From positions 85,001-147,425 of the forward strand of contig NW_020312039.1 of the NCBI RefSeq assembly GCF_002999335.1: a stretch of DNA of 62,425 nt, in the 5' to 3' direction. The notes under the pieces are model-generated. The model made no database searches, was not told the origin of the DNA, and saw nothing but the letters and a program-made list of their open reading frames with translations. Source of the stretch: Cyclospora cayetanensis. Lineage: Eukaryota; Apicomplexa; Conoidasida; Eucoccidiorida; Eimeriidae. The translations under genes were made by a program, and so were the position numbers. This document shows positions 1 through 12,071 of the stretch, piece by piece (within the stretch, counting starts at the first letter, position 1; each line of letters starts with the position of its first letter).

Positions 1-1994
1 AGACGTCTGCGAGCGCAGTGCAGCATCCACGCAGTCTTCGCTAACTACAACCCCGATTCGTGCCTTCTTTTAGGATTTGGGAGTTTAAAATTGAGTGGAA
101 TTTTTTCAGGCTCTACTGCAACGTCTGCGGCGCGAGAAGACGGAAGGGCAGTCGCAGCATGCTGCGCTTCAGGAGAGGCTCAGACAGGTCCTCAGGAGGG
201 CCTTCAGACAGTCTTAAGCGTCTTGGCTTTTGTTTTTCATGAGTTGATTTGCAGCATGTGTGTAGTTTCCGCTTGGGGATTAGGGGTTGGGGTGAAGGGT
301 GCTCGTGGTGTCTGTGCAGAGCGAGCACGACGTACTACTGCAGCGAGCGGCGCTGGACTCGACTCACGCATCCACCATATCGACTCTGCAGCAGCGGCTG
401 CAGCAGCAACAACAAAAACAGAAGCTTGTGGCTGAGCTTAACCAGCACGCGCAGGTCTGCTGCTGTAGAGAAGGGTCGTAATTGCAGTGGGTGTTCTTCT
501 GTGGTTCTGCTGCCATTCCTCGTGCTGCTTCGACGGCTGTTCTTGCGGTTGCTGTTGTTGTTGCTCGGTGGCGATCCCGTACCGCGAGTGCATGCGAACG
601 CAGAGTAGTACAAGGGGGGGATTTTTGTCCGCAGGAGACTTGGGTAGCTCAGAAGATGCGAGGGCTCGAGGGTGGCTTTAACGTAGGAGGACGCAAAGGC
701 CCCTCTGCTAGTGCGGGTGCTAGTGCTGCTGGTGGTTACTGGGGTATGACGGAAACGTCGCAACGGCGTGATCTTAAAGGGGTCCCTTCAGGGGGAGGTG
801 GCGGTTTCTTTGTGTCCTCGGCGCATTCTTTCCCTGCTAATGATATGGTAGGTTGTCGGTGCTGCTGCTTCACGGGCAAGCACTATCGCCAGTTCGCTGA
901 GCAGCAACAGCAAGGTTGTGGACGAACTGTCTTGCTTCTGGGTCCATACATGTGCATAGCCGTTCCTGGTTTCTTGCGCACTGTTTGGTGCTTTCGCTCT
1001 TGTTCCATTTACCAGCGCTGCTGTCGCTTTACTGACTGCGATGTTCAAAGCTGGAAGGTGCTGCTGCTGTTGCTGCAGGACGCGACGACCGCCCTCCCCC
1101 CTTCAAGTTGGAGGACCTTCAAGCCACCCATTGCATCCGAGCACTCGTTGTCTCGCAGCGGTGCAGCGGGGACGGCAGCCACAGCTCTAGGCATTACTGA
1201 TTATCCTGTTGTTGCCTCTACTACGGAGGACAGTAGAGACCTCAGGAGGCATCTGGAGGGGCTGTCCGTTGATAGCGTCAAAAGCGATACAGCCTTTGTA
1301 GGCGTTGCTGCTGCTATGGCTGTTTGCTGTTGGCAGCTTTTTCGGAGTCCGCAACCCCAGGCCGCTGACAGTCTTGCGTCTTATACGTTTATTGGTGCTG
1401 AGTGCGCGTGTTCAACATTGGTACTGCTGGTGCTGCCGCAGGGAGATTATTCTCAGCTGGGAACTCGGCAGACTGATACCCATAAAAACGCCTTTGGCGA
1501 GCATCACATTTGTACGTGTGGGGTCTAGGGTTTCCCTGTATCACGCCTATGTTGCGATGTATCGCAAGCACAACAGTGAGCGCTGGTTGTTCTTGCTGTT
1601 GTCGCAGCTGCAGATGCTCGGAACCGGCGGTCTGCATCCAGAGACAGGCAGAAAAATGGGGAGATTACTCTTCTGCGGGAGGAGAAATCGAAAGGCCGGA
1701 AGCCTTCAGAGAAACCTGTAAGCCTCCGTACTGCTGGTGCTGGTGATGCTTAGCCTCTGTGGTGGAGGGTGGCTGGGGCATTCTCTCCAGGCTGCAACAG
1801 CGCGCAACTCCGGCAGCAGCTAAAAGTACGGTGCTGGTGTTGCAGCTCCTAAGCCTCCTTATTTCTTGCTGGATGTTATGGTCGTACAGCCTAATCGGGG
1901 AGGAGCCCTCTCACGACGCCGCGGGTCTGCTGGAATTGAGGACAGGGGCCCCCTCTCCGGAATAGAAACACCTTCCTTCGGTGCTCGTTCATAA
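1..1994 (+). CDS. 3' part of an unidentified coiled-coil protein gene (partial, multi-exon)
   Basis: I do not recognise this gene. Two exons have clean splice borders and coiled-coil content. The exon at 110-187 (26 codons, after a pyrimidine-rich tract ending in CAG and before GTCCTC) is rich in Leu, Gln, Arg and Glu. The exon at 320-454 (45 codons) contains LQQRLQQQQQ followed by more Gln, Lys, Leu and Glu. Other likely exons start near 635, cover 1608-1717 (charged, ending at GTAAGC), and lie at about 1891-1994, ending in TAA. The order of the middle exons is uncertain and the 5' end lies outside the window. Composition suggests a long alpha-helical scaffold or cytoskeletal protein, but no catalytic domain is visible. 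The opposite strand reads less like exons here. Confidence 0.4.
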
Positions 1995-4246
1995 CTGCAT
2001 AGGCGCAGCGATAGCAGCACCATTTGCTCCTCCCTTCACAGAGTACAGAAACACTGCACGCTAGCCAAAATTTTAAACAGTGCTGGTGACGGACGTAAAT
2101 AGAGCTGTAGCAACGGCAGAACCTACCGCAGGTAGTTCAGAGCCCAGAGGCAGGCAGGTTGAGTACCCGTCTACGAAGCTTTTTCGGTTTGCGGCAAGAA
2201 GATAACACTTAATAGTGCTGACATTTCCCGCCTTCCTCCCCGCTAGTAGTCGGATATACCTCGGCTTAAAGGCTAAATCTAGCAGCGTGTCGGTGTTTGG
2301 ACACCGAGAACATGCTGCCCTAGGTGAGTATGCATGCTACAGGGGATCATAGCTGTGCTCATCGAGGTAGCTCAATACTCGCGCGTGAGCGGTTATTGCC
2401 TGACGAGAGTCAAAGGCAATCCCCGCTTGCTGTGAGACAAGCCGGGCAGTTCCGGGATATCCAAGCGATCCAAATTTCTTATCGAATAGAACGGAGCTAG
2501 CCTTGGGGAGGACTTATGACGCCTAGAGAACTAACTGTGGCTACCCTTGGCTGCCTGGGATATGCATGTAAAAGGGCCATCTTGAGGATATCCAGGGAAG
2601 CCAACAGCATAGCCCTTAGACCCCGTATTTTGCGAGCATCCTACGCAGGGAGCTCGAATGCCCTAACGCTGGACAGGACTGCAGCAGGAGGTGGCAGTTG
2701 TTGTAGCAAGGGTGTACGTCTGCGCGTTATGCCCAACACCTTGAGGCATCGTTGGCGTACTGCAGAGGAAAGTGCCGATGTCTAAGAACCTCTCCGTGCA
2801 TCTGCGGCTGTTCATGCAGCTAATATTTACTTTTTAATACTAGTATCTATGGAGTATTCCCTCTTTTTTCACATCCAATATGCGTAGCCCCCATGGAGGT
2901 GCTCGCCATCAAAGGGTCCGCCTAAGCACATACACTGCGATGGATACAGCCACTGCATTTGTGGTTTTTTAAGTTTCGAGCTAAGTGCCTTGCGTTCTCA
3001 GGCGTGCATTTGCCTGAATAGTGGGGTCACCCATGCAATGGTCTCGAAAACGGGTCTTTGCATGCATTGTAGCAGCAGCTGCAGCATCGGCGGCTGCGCA
3101 AGAGGTTCCATCCATTTGGCAGTCTCTACACCTAGAAGCACATGCAGCGTTTGTAATTTGTAGTTTTACTTCAAGACCAACACAAGGAGGACCTTCCGCC
3201 CTTTTGCTTGCTGCCGCAGTTGGGGCCCCCGTACGGATGATTGGGGGATTCTTCTGAGGTTTACATCGCCGCAGTAGCAACAGCTGCTGCTGTTGCAGAG
3301 GGAAGTGTCAGCTGTATGGACACCGGGTCCTGCCGCCACTGCCGCGCTCCGTGCAGCATCCCCCAGCTTGCGCTGCACAGACCCCCTACTCCATCCGTAG
3401 TGGTAAAGGCAGCAGAGTCGACAGCAATAGCAGCTACCCTCGCCCCCTAATTTTCAGCAGCCGCTGAACCGGCAGCAACTCTTCAATCAGCAGTAGTGTA
3501 TACCAGGCGGAAGCTTCCATATCAGCGAAGGGAAGGACACAATGGTGAGGCCCATGAACTGCGCTCCGTAGCCACAGAAGTGCAGCCGGAAAAAAAGTGT
3601 TTTTCATGATATACGATATCTTTATTAACGTCTCTGCACCATTTGTTATCTCTGCATATTCCCCCTTTGGTATGCATTGGGTGACATACGCGCTGCCGCC
3701 GCCTCCTTCCTCTTCTCTCTCTCTCTCTGTCTCTCTCTCTCTTTCAATGGATTTCCTGACGCGCGTCCTTCTCCCTGCCACGTGGTACCTGTGGGTTGAT
3801 GGATTTGGCGTCTCCTTTTGTCAGACGCTTAGAACGAGAGACGGATATACAACGGACGGTGTGCAGGCAGAGGGCTGGGTATTATAGTGTGTAGATACGC
3901 AAGATCTTCAGGGGAGGGGCGTGATGGTATATGACATTACTTACGGTGCAGTGCGAACCGCCTGCACTTGGATACAACCGTATGTACAGACACTGGAAGG
4001 GAAATGCCTACTTAGCTCGGTTTTTTTCCCTCATCTGTGTGCGCACTCGTCGAGGCAAGGGTCCCCGTGTCCTCTTGCTGACGATTTATTGCGGCATTTT
4101 TACACGAGAGGGCTACACTCCTCTTGTCCCCATGCATAGGCGCCTGAGGCTATGCGGCTATTTTTTGCCTTGAGACGTCAAACTTCCCGGGATCCAAGGT
4201 GTCTCTTGGTACCTCTATTCCTATTAGTCTCTGTTATCTCCGCTGC
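1995..4246. other. Intergenic stretch without a recognised gene
   Basis: Nothing conserved was recognised on either strand. An 89-codon ATG frame at 2516-2785 and alanine-rich frames at about 3020-3450 have no familiar motif and no convincing splice partners. The 5' end of LSm2, possibly a tiny first exon, may lie in the last few hundred bases. Confidence 0.5.
3711..3744. repeat. CT/GA microsatellite
   Basis: An almost pure CT dinucleotide run interrupted by one GT, lying in non-coding DNA upstream of LSm2. Confidence 0.85.
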
Positions 4247-4842
4247 ATGGTTCGCCTGCTCTGCTGCGGCCTTGTTTTCGTTTCGCAGTTCTACTTTGGC
4301 TTCTTTCAGAGGTTGACGGAGCGGAATTGCGAGATCATGGTGGAACTGAAGAATGACTTGCAGCTCACGGGAACTTTGCATTCTGTCGATCAGTTTTTGA
4401 ATATCAAGCTAAACCAAGTTTCCGTTTCGGATCCGGACAGATGCCCTCACCTCGTAAGCCTGCCAAGTGGTGGCGAGCTTGAAATATATATTGTCATAAA
4501 AATACACGCCTACCCGCCAGCCGTGTACGTGTAAGGGTTCGAATACTGCGCTCTAAACAAGGGTGTGTAGTGCCTTTAGCTCCGAGCCGGTCTGTATTTC
4601 CTCTTGTACTGTGTATTGTGCTGCGCTTGCCCTAGTGCTGCTCTGGTCACCTGTGTACTGCTGCGTTTGCTGGTGTTGCTGCGACTGCATGTTTTTAGCT
4701 GTCCGTAAGGAGTTGCTTTATTCGTGGCTCGGCTGTTCGTTACGTCCATCTGCAACCTGCAGACGTCGACCTTGCAGCCCTGCGGGATCTCTGCAGGGAG
4801 GAAAATAGAGCAGCGCAGGAATCCAAACAGAAGGGCGCTTAA
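4247..4842 (+). CDS. LSM2: U6 snRNA-associated Sm-like protein LSm2
   Basis: LSm2 is one subunit of the heptameric LSm ring: LSm2-8 binds the U6 snRNA 3' end in the nucleus, and LSm1-7 acts in cytoplasmic mRNA decapping. Two exons are clear. Exon 4289-4453 encodes the Sm1 motif with VELKNDLQLTGTLHSVDQFL, a near-exact match to the LSm2 signature. Exon 4699-4842 encodes the Sm2 part beginning LSVRSCFIRGSAVRYV, then a short charged tail and TAA. The intron is 4454-4698 (GTAAGC...TTTTTAG), phase 0, and the joined PHL-LSV sequence matches the family. The start is unsure: an in-frame ATG at 4247 would add 14 hydrophobic residues not typical of LSm2, and a CAG at 4286-4288 suggests the Met may come from a tiny upstream exon. 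About 102 residues are secure against about 95 in human. Confidence 0.9.
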
Positions 4843-5530
4843 ATAATGAACTGTTCTTAGCTTGGTGCTGCTCACCTTTTGCCAAATGTTGCCCTCTGGG
4901 TAGTGGGGCACCAGGCGGCGTGCCTGAGCAGCTGGGCAACATATTTTCTGCAACTGCAGGGAATAGCCCATACACCTGGTTCAAAGTGAGGATCTTTTGG
5001 TAGTTGATGAAGAACGATTATAGCCCTGCAATAGATGGCCAGTGCTAGATGGTATTTGCTGGTAGGACTAGCGCCAGATAGGCGTGGCGAAGTGGGTATT
5101 CAATGCATAGCTGCCCATGGATTGCAGAGCTTCTGCTTACTCAGTCCTTCAGACCACTGCTTGTGCTTCACCGATTACGGGCAGAGCCGATGTCGGCTCC
5201 CATTAGGTAGTGAGGTAAAAAGCAAAGAGAAATGTACCGGCGGTTGGTGCTGACATGCCTCCGCGCATTGCGGGTGTGAGGCAGCTTGCTGTCATTGTTA
5301 CAAAATACACTTTGTCCGCGGAACTGTGCTTATTACTGTGCGCCTTCGGTGGTCACGTCTGCTGTTTAGATCGAGACGCGAAGAACTAGCTCTAGTTGAA
5401 TCGACCGTTTTGCGGCCCTCAACGCTTCAAAGGGAATCTAAAGCCCCCAAACCTTTCTCTCGTCATGAAAGCAAGAAGCCACGGCTGATTACAGGGGTGA
5501 TTTAGCTTGTCAAGGTAGTGTGCAAAACAC

Positions 5531-5601
5531 TCCGAGTCCGGGAATTAAACCTGGGTCTTCCGCGTGACAGGCGGAAATACTAGCCACTATACTAACTCGG
5601 A
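5531..5601 (-). tRNA. tRNA-Asp (GUC), variant copy with altered T-arm
   Basis: Read on the minus strand, the 7-bp acceptor stem pairs perfectly (TCCGAGT with ACTCGGA). The D-arm is intact, and the anticodon stem TCCGC/GCGGA encloses loop CTGTCAC with anticodon GTC (Asp). Compared with the copy at 6205-6275 there are exactly two differences, both in the T-arm. The stem has an A opposite C where the other copy has a G-C pair, and the loop reads TTTAATT instead of TTCAATT, losing the almost invariant C56 that pairs with the D-loop. A TTTT Pol III terminator follows at once. It may be a poorly functional gene or a young pseudogene. Confidence 0.85.
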
Positions 5602-6204
5602 CGACATCATGCCTTTTTTTTCCTGTCGTTGACGCTCTCTTACTAGGTATACAGGTTGTTTACAGAATCTTGCAAAATTGTGCAATGTATCATCGCATGT
5701 GCCTATTTAAGGCCATTTCACCTGTGTTAAGAAGCCAGGTCCTACGGAAAGGGCATGCCAAAGATGACACCTTGGAGCTTTTAATTCTTTGTAGCAACTT
5801 CAGCACAGTCGCTGGTATGAAGTTTATGAATACCGCGAAATATGCAATGATCTGGAGTGGATCGAGCGTCGTTCGCCTATGCAGTTGCACACAACAGTGT
5901 GTATCTCGCACCAGGGGGGCAGGGACCGGTGAGACAGCAAAAGTATCGAAATATAACTTCCCCCGATGCTCCTATTGGAAGTGATATTGATGTGGCATCG
6001 TGGTAAAACCTAGGCCATGAATTGGTCTGAAGATACGCGGGTGCGGAGTGCACGAAGTTCACCGAGCATCTCCTGGCCATTATGCAGCCTGCTCTCTACA
6101 GGGCGACAAGGTTGAAAAGGCAAAACAAAGGAAAACCGAATATAAATAAAAATTGTTGCTATCCCCGGACCACGGCAATCAGTTGCTTTCAAAGATGCAA
6201 AAGC

Positions 6205-6275
6205 TCCGAGTCCGGGAATTGAACCCGGGTCTTCCGCGTGACAGGCGGAAATACTAGCCACTATACTAACTCGGA
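6205..6275 (-). tRNA. tRNA-Asp (GUC)
   Basis: A complete cloverleaf on the minus strand: perfect 7-bp acceptor stem, D-arm with GG, anticodon loop CTGTCAC (GTC, Asp), and a fully paired T-stem CCGGG/CCCGG with canonical loop TTCAATT. No intron is present. A TTTT Pol III terminator follows within a few bases. This looks like the functional member of the local pair; the copies are about 0.67 kb apart in the same orientation. Confidence 0.95.
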
Positions 6276-6976
6276 CAGCTGAACAATGCAGTTAAACGGG
6301 CTCAGCCGAAATTCTAGATGCAGGCCGCTTAAATTCACCTGATCTTGATAGCAGTATAGGCAGTTAGAATGAAGGAATGTGTGTGGCTTCATGGGTGCGA
6401 CTATTATGTCCGCCTTTAAGCAGGAAGCCATGATCATCGAGCAGGGCTTCCCTGGAAACGTTCCATAGATCAAGTGTGGCAATAAACATTAGCATAAACT
6501 CTGTTGACCTTTGCTATTCGCCTGTGGAACATAAAATGGTTTGTCTGACTTCTCGTCACCCAGCACTGAAAGACTGTTAAACTGTCGTACAACACGCAGG
6601 GCAAGGCGGCATAGGGCCCCGAGCCGAGCCCACTTGGTTCAAAGGACAGGGAACTATGCAGCAAACTGCGGAGCCCGGCAGTTTCCTGCACATAAAATAT
6701 GGATTCCAACCCTATGGCACTTTCTCTGAGGATGCCCTCTATTCTCTCTACCGCACAGATGCACACATCACTAAAACGTAAGAAGAAATACGACTTCCGA
6801 GTTCAACAACTTGACCCCTGCCTTTCTGCGAGTCAGGCTCTCAGGCAGAGATACCATTTGTAACACCAACGTGGACCGCCGCATGGTCGGCTTTGTTAAT
6901 TGAATGAGTGCTGCTCGGCAAGTTCCTTTTGCAGACGCACTTAAGCCTAAGGATACCATGCGGGTAGCTATCTGCA

Positions 6977-9900
6977 CTAATGCTTCCACACCCTCAAGAT
7001 CCTGTCTTTGGAGCCTGAAGCCGCGTGTGTGCCGGTGGGAGACCAGTCTACTGCATATACCTCATCTGCGTGCCCCGGCAAGTCATGCTTGAGCTTGCGA
7101 GAGGCGACGTCCCATACTTTCAGCGTGCTGTCCCCACTTCCTGAAAGCGCACTCAAAGCCACTCCACCCCGATTCTTATAAGCGCCATAATTTTGTCCGT
7201 TGCAACCAACCGCATGCACCCACCTCCCCATGCATGTCTGCATAGCATGCAACTCCTTCACCTTTTGGACTAGCTACGACGTAGCGCGCTGCTGACCTGA
7301 GAGGAGGAGGCGGCTATCCGCAGCCCAGGCCAGTTGGTAGACAGGCCCCACGTGACCTCTCAGAGTTGCGAGATACTGCCCGGTCGCTCCTTTCCACAGC
7401 CTGAACAAGCTCCAAAAGTTAGTTAGTTTTTATTCATACACGACATTTGGCAAAAGGGAAGGCGGTACCTACTGGCTCCTCCTAGGACTCTCGTTCCGCG
7501 CAGTCTCAAAAACGAAAGTACATGCCGCAGTCCATGAGTTCAAACGCACAACCACCTCTCGTACCGTATAGATTTGTCGAAGGATCCAGAGGCAATGGTC
7601 AGCCCATCAGGTGAGAAGCAAACCTGTGAACGTACATATGCAAAAATGCCAAAACGCAGAGATACCACTACTTGCCCATGGAGAGCCAAACCAAAACTCG
7701 AAACACCAAAGCTTTTAAGTTTCGTGCTTTACTCTTTTACGGCTGGCATGACACCCCGATCCTACGTCCCTACGCCTAAAACCTGAATCCTTACACAGTT
7801 GATTAGCTTTTGGTGGCCCGTCATTCGTCCAACCTCTTCGAATAAGCCGTTTCCCTTAATGCGACGAAGAATAAGCGTAGAGTCGTCGGAGCCCGAGAGC
7901 AGCGCCTCGTGACCACACTGAGTAGAAGTGCACATGCTAGGGGTTCTGAGCTTTGAGGGCTAGCATATCTGGGGTGACTTGCATTCTATGTGATCGTGCA
8001 TGCTGTAGATATGCGCTGCCATAGTCAATGCAGACCGAGAAGTAAATAGAGGCACAGACACTGCAACACAGGGCCGCCGGCTTTTTGCTTTCGTCCACGT
8101 TTCTGTTGCAAGAAAGCAGAGGCTCATCAGACACACGCGATCCCAGTAGAGGGAAGCATAAGCCAAAACAACCAAGAGACACCATCCCGAGCTCACCTCC
8201 TTGAGGAACTGATCGAATTGACGTTGAGCCGCTTCTTTCATCTCTGAGTCAAAAAGCACAAAGCTGCGCCATGTACCATCTGAGGTAGAGGTTCGGAGTC
8301 ACTTAGAAGGAAAATGCACAGTGAAAGAGGTTGTAAGTCTTTCCAGGAAATCCTGTGAGGCTCCTCTTTCTACGGAGGAAGCATGTTGGGGGCCAGCTCT
8401 TTGGTCATCCTTGCCTTCCCTTGATGCGTTATGAACCCTCTATGCATCAAAAAAACAAGCACGGAATTAGAAGTTTCTTGAAGCTTCTTCTAGTGTCAGT
8501 GGTGCAATTCTTACCAGCGAAAGAGGTGAAGGGCCGCTCAGTGCGACCACGAGGGTCAAAGGGACCCCTGCGCAGCACTGAGTCGGAGTTCAAAGCCAGC
8601 GTATTTACCCAATGTGCATGCCCTGCAGCACCACAGCAGCCGGCGTGGCACGAGGACGAGTAGCAGAAGGACCCTCTAAAGCTGTCCGCGCGTGCCGTGG
8701 TGTTTAGCAAAGGTTCTCACAGCACCGGGCATAACAGCGTCAGCAACAACAGGTGCAGTAGCAGTACCTTTTAGTTCTTTAACAAGAGTCCCTTTGTGCG
8801 GGTTCCAGACCTTCACTGTGGTGTCACGAGAGCCACTAATCAAGTAACCTGGAACGGTAAGGCGGCAGACAAGAAACTCGGACGAAGGGGCCCTCCACAA
8901 AGCTTGGGGTCAAGGCTCCGCGTTTTATGTCTAGCGCTAGCTCAAGCAGCGATTCGGGTGTTGGAGGCTTGGTTTCATGCGTGCCGGGACACATAAATAA
9001 TAGCCTGCGTTCTGAGGAAGGGCCCAGCCTCGAACTGCGGGTAACCTTTCAGGGTTTCAGAAAACAACAACAGTACCTTCTGCGCCCCCCGACCACTTGA
9101 TTTGCGTAACAGGCTGCGTGTGCAGCGCGAGAACACGCAGTGCTTGTTGCTGACCTACGCGCCAAAGACGCACAGTTCCATCCTAAGGAAAGCACACCCG
9201 AGCGCAACTGGAAACCCTGGTCGACGCAATTCCAAGTCTCGACTCCGCGGTGAATGATAAATCTGCCCGCATGAAGACACCAACTGGCGAAAACACACCA
9301 GACCAGTGCCCCTTTGATCAACTCACTTTGCTTCCGCTGGCGAGGAGCAGACTGGGAAGGGTAAAGCCCAAGCGTGTCTTCCACAGAGAAGAAGTGCGGG
9401 GCCTCGGGGGGCCCTTGGCTGCTGCTGACAACTGCTTCCCCTTTGCCTTGCAGTTTTTGTTACTGCTGCTGTTACTGCGTGTTGCCTCGCAGTCGTCCTT
9501 TCCGCCGCTCTGAGAGGCCTCCTGCTTAGCCGCTGGGACTGCTGTTGTGTCGGCTGTCGGAGAGTCCGCTACTGCTTCTGCCGCTACGTCCTCAGAAGAC
9601 ACCAGGTGCAGAGGCTGCCAGGCGAGAGAAACAACTGGCTGGGTATGCCCCTTGAGGGGAGGCCCCACAAGAGCCCCCGCGTCGGCATCCCATATGCACA
9701 CCGTGCCGTCCTGCAAAGCGCCACACACCCTAACCGCTTACATCCAAAGCCCAGCAGAATTGCAGAGAACTGTGCCCTCTGCAAGGCCTGACAGCACGCG
9801 GCAGAAGGGGAGGCCACACGGATTGCTCAGCCATCGAAGCTCCGCGGCTCACCATTCCAGAAGAGGCGAAAAGCTGCCCATGAGAAGCCCACGACACACA

Positions 9901-11334
9901 GAGAACCCAGTTGCTGTGGCCTCTTAGTGTTTGCAAAGGAGTCTCCGTGTTCAAGTCCCACAGTCGGACCTGATAGCAACGCATGCACCCCAACACGCGA
10001 AAGGTCAAACTCCAGCTCCTAGACGCGAGTACACGCCTCGCGTGTGCCCTCTGTAAGGCCTACCAGCACGCATGCCAAGGTGGAGAGAGAGGAGACTTCG
10101 ACACGGCCAAGCAACCAATGAACTAGCAAATCGCCACTGCAAGGCAGACGGCAGATGTGTCTCCCGAGCTCTCCTCTGCCCATCCAGTAAAAAGACAACC
10201 CCCCTAGTCTCTACCTGCGCGTCCTGCTGGCAAGATCTGATGAGGCCGCAGCGGGAAGCCGAAATAAGCGCACTGCCAATCAAAAAATAGCCCCCCGTTC
10301 CTACCCATTCCTCCCACGTAAGCTGTACACGTTGGAGCCTGAGCTCTCAGCGAGCCTGGAAAAGCCTTACTGAGGTGTCGCCTCCGCCTGTTGCTAAGCG
10401 CTTTCCCTCCGGGCTGAAAGCAGCGGCCAAAATCGCCTCCTCATGCCCTGAGTTCACTCAAACTGTATTCACTCTCCTCCCTGATAGGGCGCATGCATGC
10501 AAGTTCCCGGCACTTTTAGAAGCGCGGTATCTGCCGTCTTACCGCCGAAGTTTCCAGCCATAGCAAACGCGGGCAGAAGCATGCTAAAGCTGTTTCTTCG
10601 GAGAACTCGTGAAGGGCAGGGAGCTTTGGTGAAGCCGTCAGACGCAACAGAGCCCAGTCCTGGCTTGCGCGATAGGTGGCATAGGGCCCTTTGCGAATTG
10701 GGGAAGAAGGAAGCTCAGCGTGTCAGCAAAAGGAGGGGTTCGTAGAGTCACCTGGGAGGGCAGAAGAGCATCGCGTCAGAGGGCTGACTCGGAAGGCGGC
10801 TAGGGGAGAGAAGGAGACCCGCAAGACTTCCTCCGCTCCCTTAGCATCGCTTGCGGCGAATGCAGCGCCGAGTGTTTCCGTAATCTCCGTGCTGGCGCTG
10901 CTGGCGTTGCTGCCACTGCTGCTGCTGCTGCTGCCAAGGGAGAGGGAAAAGCGGCGCCCCTCAAGAGCAGCGAGTTCCTCCTCTTGCCCCTTCGCTGCAT
11001 CCGTCAGCACCTGCAGGAGCAGCTGCTCTAGTTGAGCCTTTGAGATCCTGCAGGAAACACAGGCAGACGACGCCTTTCGAAATGGGGGGAGATGCTCTGA
11101 GTTACAATCCGGGGGTGTCGGCTTACGCTTCGCGCGCAAACGTGCATTCATGATGACAATAAAGTTTGGGGTCTGGCTTGCAGAGATGAGGCCTTACGCT
11201 TTCGGAACAGAAAATTGACATCCCACTGGTTCTTCCTTCTGGTTGAAAAACTGAATGACCAGCTGAGATGATGCCCCATCTTCGGGTGTATCCGTGGCTT
11301 TGCGCTTCCGCGAGGCTTCTTCAGGGACCCCCAT
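6977..11334 (-). CDS. NLE1: Notchless homolog / Rsa4-type WD40 ribosome-assembly protein
   Basis: NLE1 (yeast Rsa4) is a nucleolar WD40 protein of the pre-60S particle; its N-terminal NLE domain is pulled by the AAA+ ATPase Rea1/Midasin during maturation. Thirteen exons join in phase: 11198-11334, 10752-11047, 10371-10447, 9853-9969, 9327-9710, 9077-9182, 8768-8848, 8515-8622, 8197-8243, 7795-7917, 7565-7623, 7297-7400 and 6977-7140. They give 600 residues against 485 in human. The ATG at 11334 follows an in-frame stop. Exons 1-2 hold the NLE domain (LVIQFFNQKEEPVG...). WD repeats follow, for example GHEEAILAAAFSPEGKRLAT, VRLWDLNTETPL and DLPGHADEVYAVDWSPTG, ending RVWKH. The family-typical insert before the fifth repeat is kept (HWVNTLALNSDSVLRRGPF). 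Extra length comes from Ser/Ala-rich inserts in exon 2 and in exon 9327-9710. Confidence 0.95.
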
Positions 11335-12071
11335 CCTGATGCTCTGACTGCTCTGACTGCTCCTACTGGCGTTGATGCTCTCTCTCTATGAGAGTCTGGG
11401 CTGCTCTACTGCATGAGCGCATGGCGCAACACCACAGGCCCTGCAGCGATTGTGCTTCCGTGATGCCCTCTGTAGCTACTGCCGCGGTTCATGATGTTTC
11501 TGCGGCTAGCCTTGTCTGTTAAGCACTTTGAAAAAGCGATTGCTTGCAGATTGTAACAGACATCGGCTCGCTCAGAGCTTCATGGGTGCCTGCGAATGGT
11601 CCAGGGGCCCCCTGGCTCCCGCCACTGGACCAGGGGCCCCCTGCCCCACACCGATGTTTCTTGGGGGCCCCCTGTTCCTTTGCGTCTCTAGGCCCCCTAA
11701 TTTCGCTGTGCTTTTATAGCTGGGGCACATTTAGTGGAGCTCGGCACGCAAAGTAGCGAAAGGGGCCCAATTTTCTCATGAAGGACGAGAAGGCACTCCC
11801 GAGCATAGGGCCCCTAGTGGGAAGGGGGGCAAAAAGGGAGGCGTTTTGGAGGCATCTAGCACATACACCAGCAGTATCCATTGCCATTGAACGCTAAAAG
11901 ATATCGGGGTTAAGGCTTTACCACGTCCCGCGTCTAAAGACAGCGGTCAACTGCGGCTGTACCCGGAGCATCGAGCGTGCCAGGAGCGGAACCTACTAGT
12001 TCAACAGAAGAAGAGCATACAGTGCAGCACCACCCATTGTTCCCAAAGCACCACTCCGAGAGCACCTGAAT
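11335..12071. promoter_or_regulatory. Divergent promoter region between NLE1 and Tad3 with GGGGCCCC palindromes
   Basis: This spacer separates the start of NLE1 (-) from the first ATG of the Tad3-like gene (+). It has three exact GGGGCCCC palindromes, each extended to GGGGCCCCCT, at 11604-11611, 11633-11640 and 11664-11671, plus partial GGGCCC copies near 11690, 11762 and 11806. No coding exon was recognised. A regulatory role is inferred from position and repetition, not from a known factor. Confidence 0.5.

Larger units (their letters stand above)
4843..6976. other. Intergenic region between convergent LSm2 and NLE1, holding two tRNA-Asp genes
   Basis: Apart from the two tRNA genes on the minus strand I see no coding exon. 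Open frames here are short, lack conserved motifs and overlap the tRNAs. Confidence 0.55.

Noticed and set aside
482..1528. A 348-codon plus-strand open frame
   Set aside because: It spans probable introns and CTG-rich sequence, has no conserved motif, and disagrees in frame with the well-bounded coiled-coil exons.
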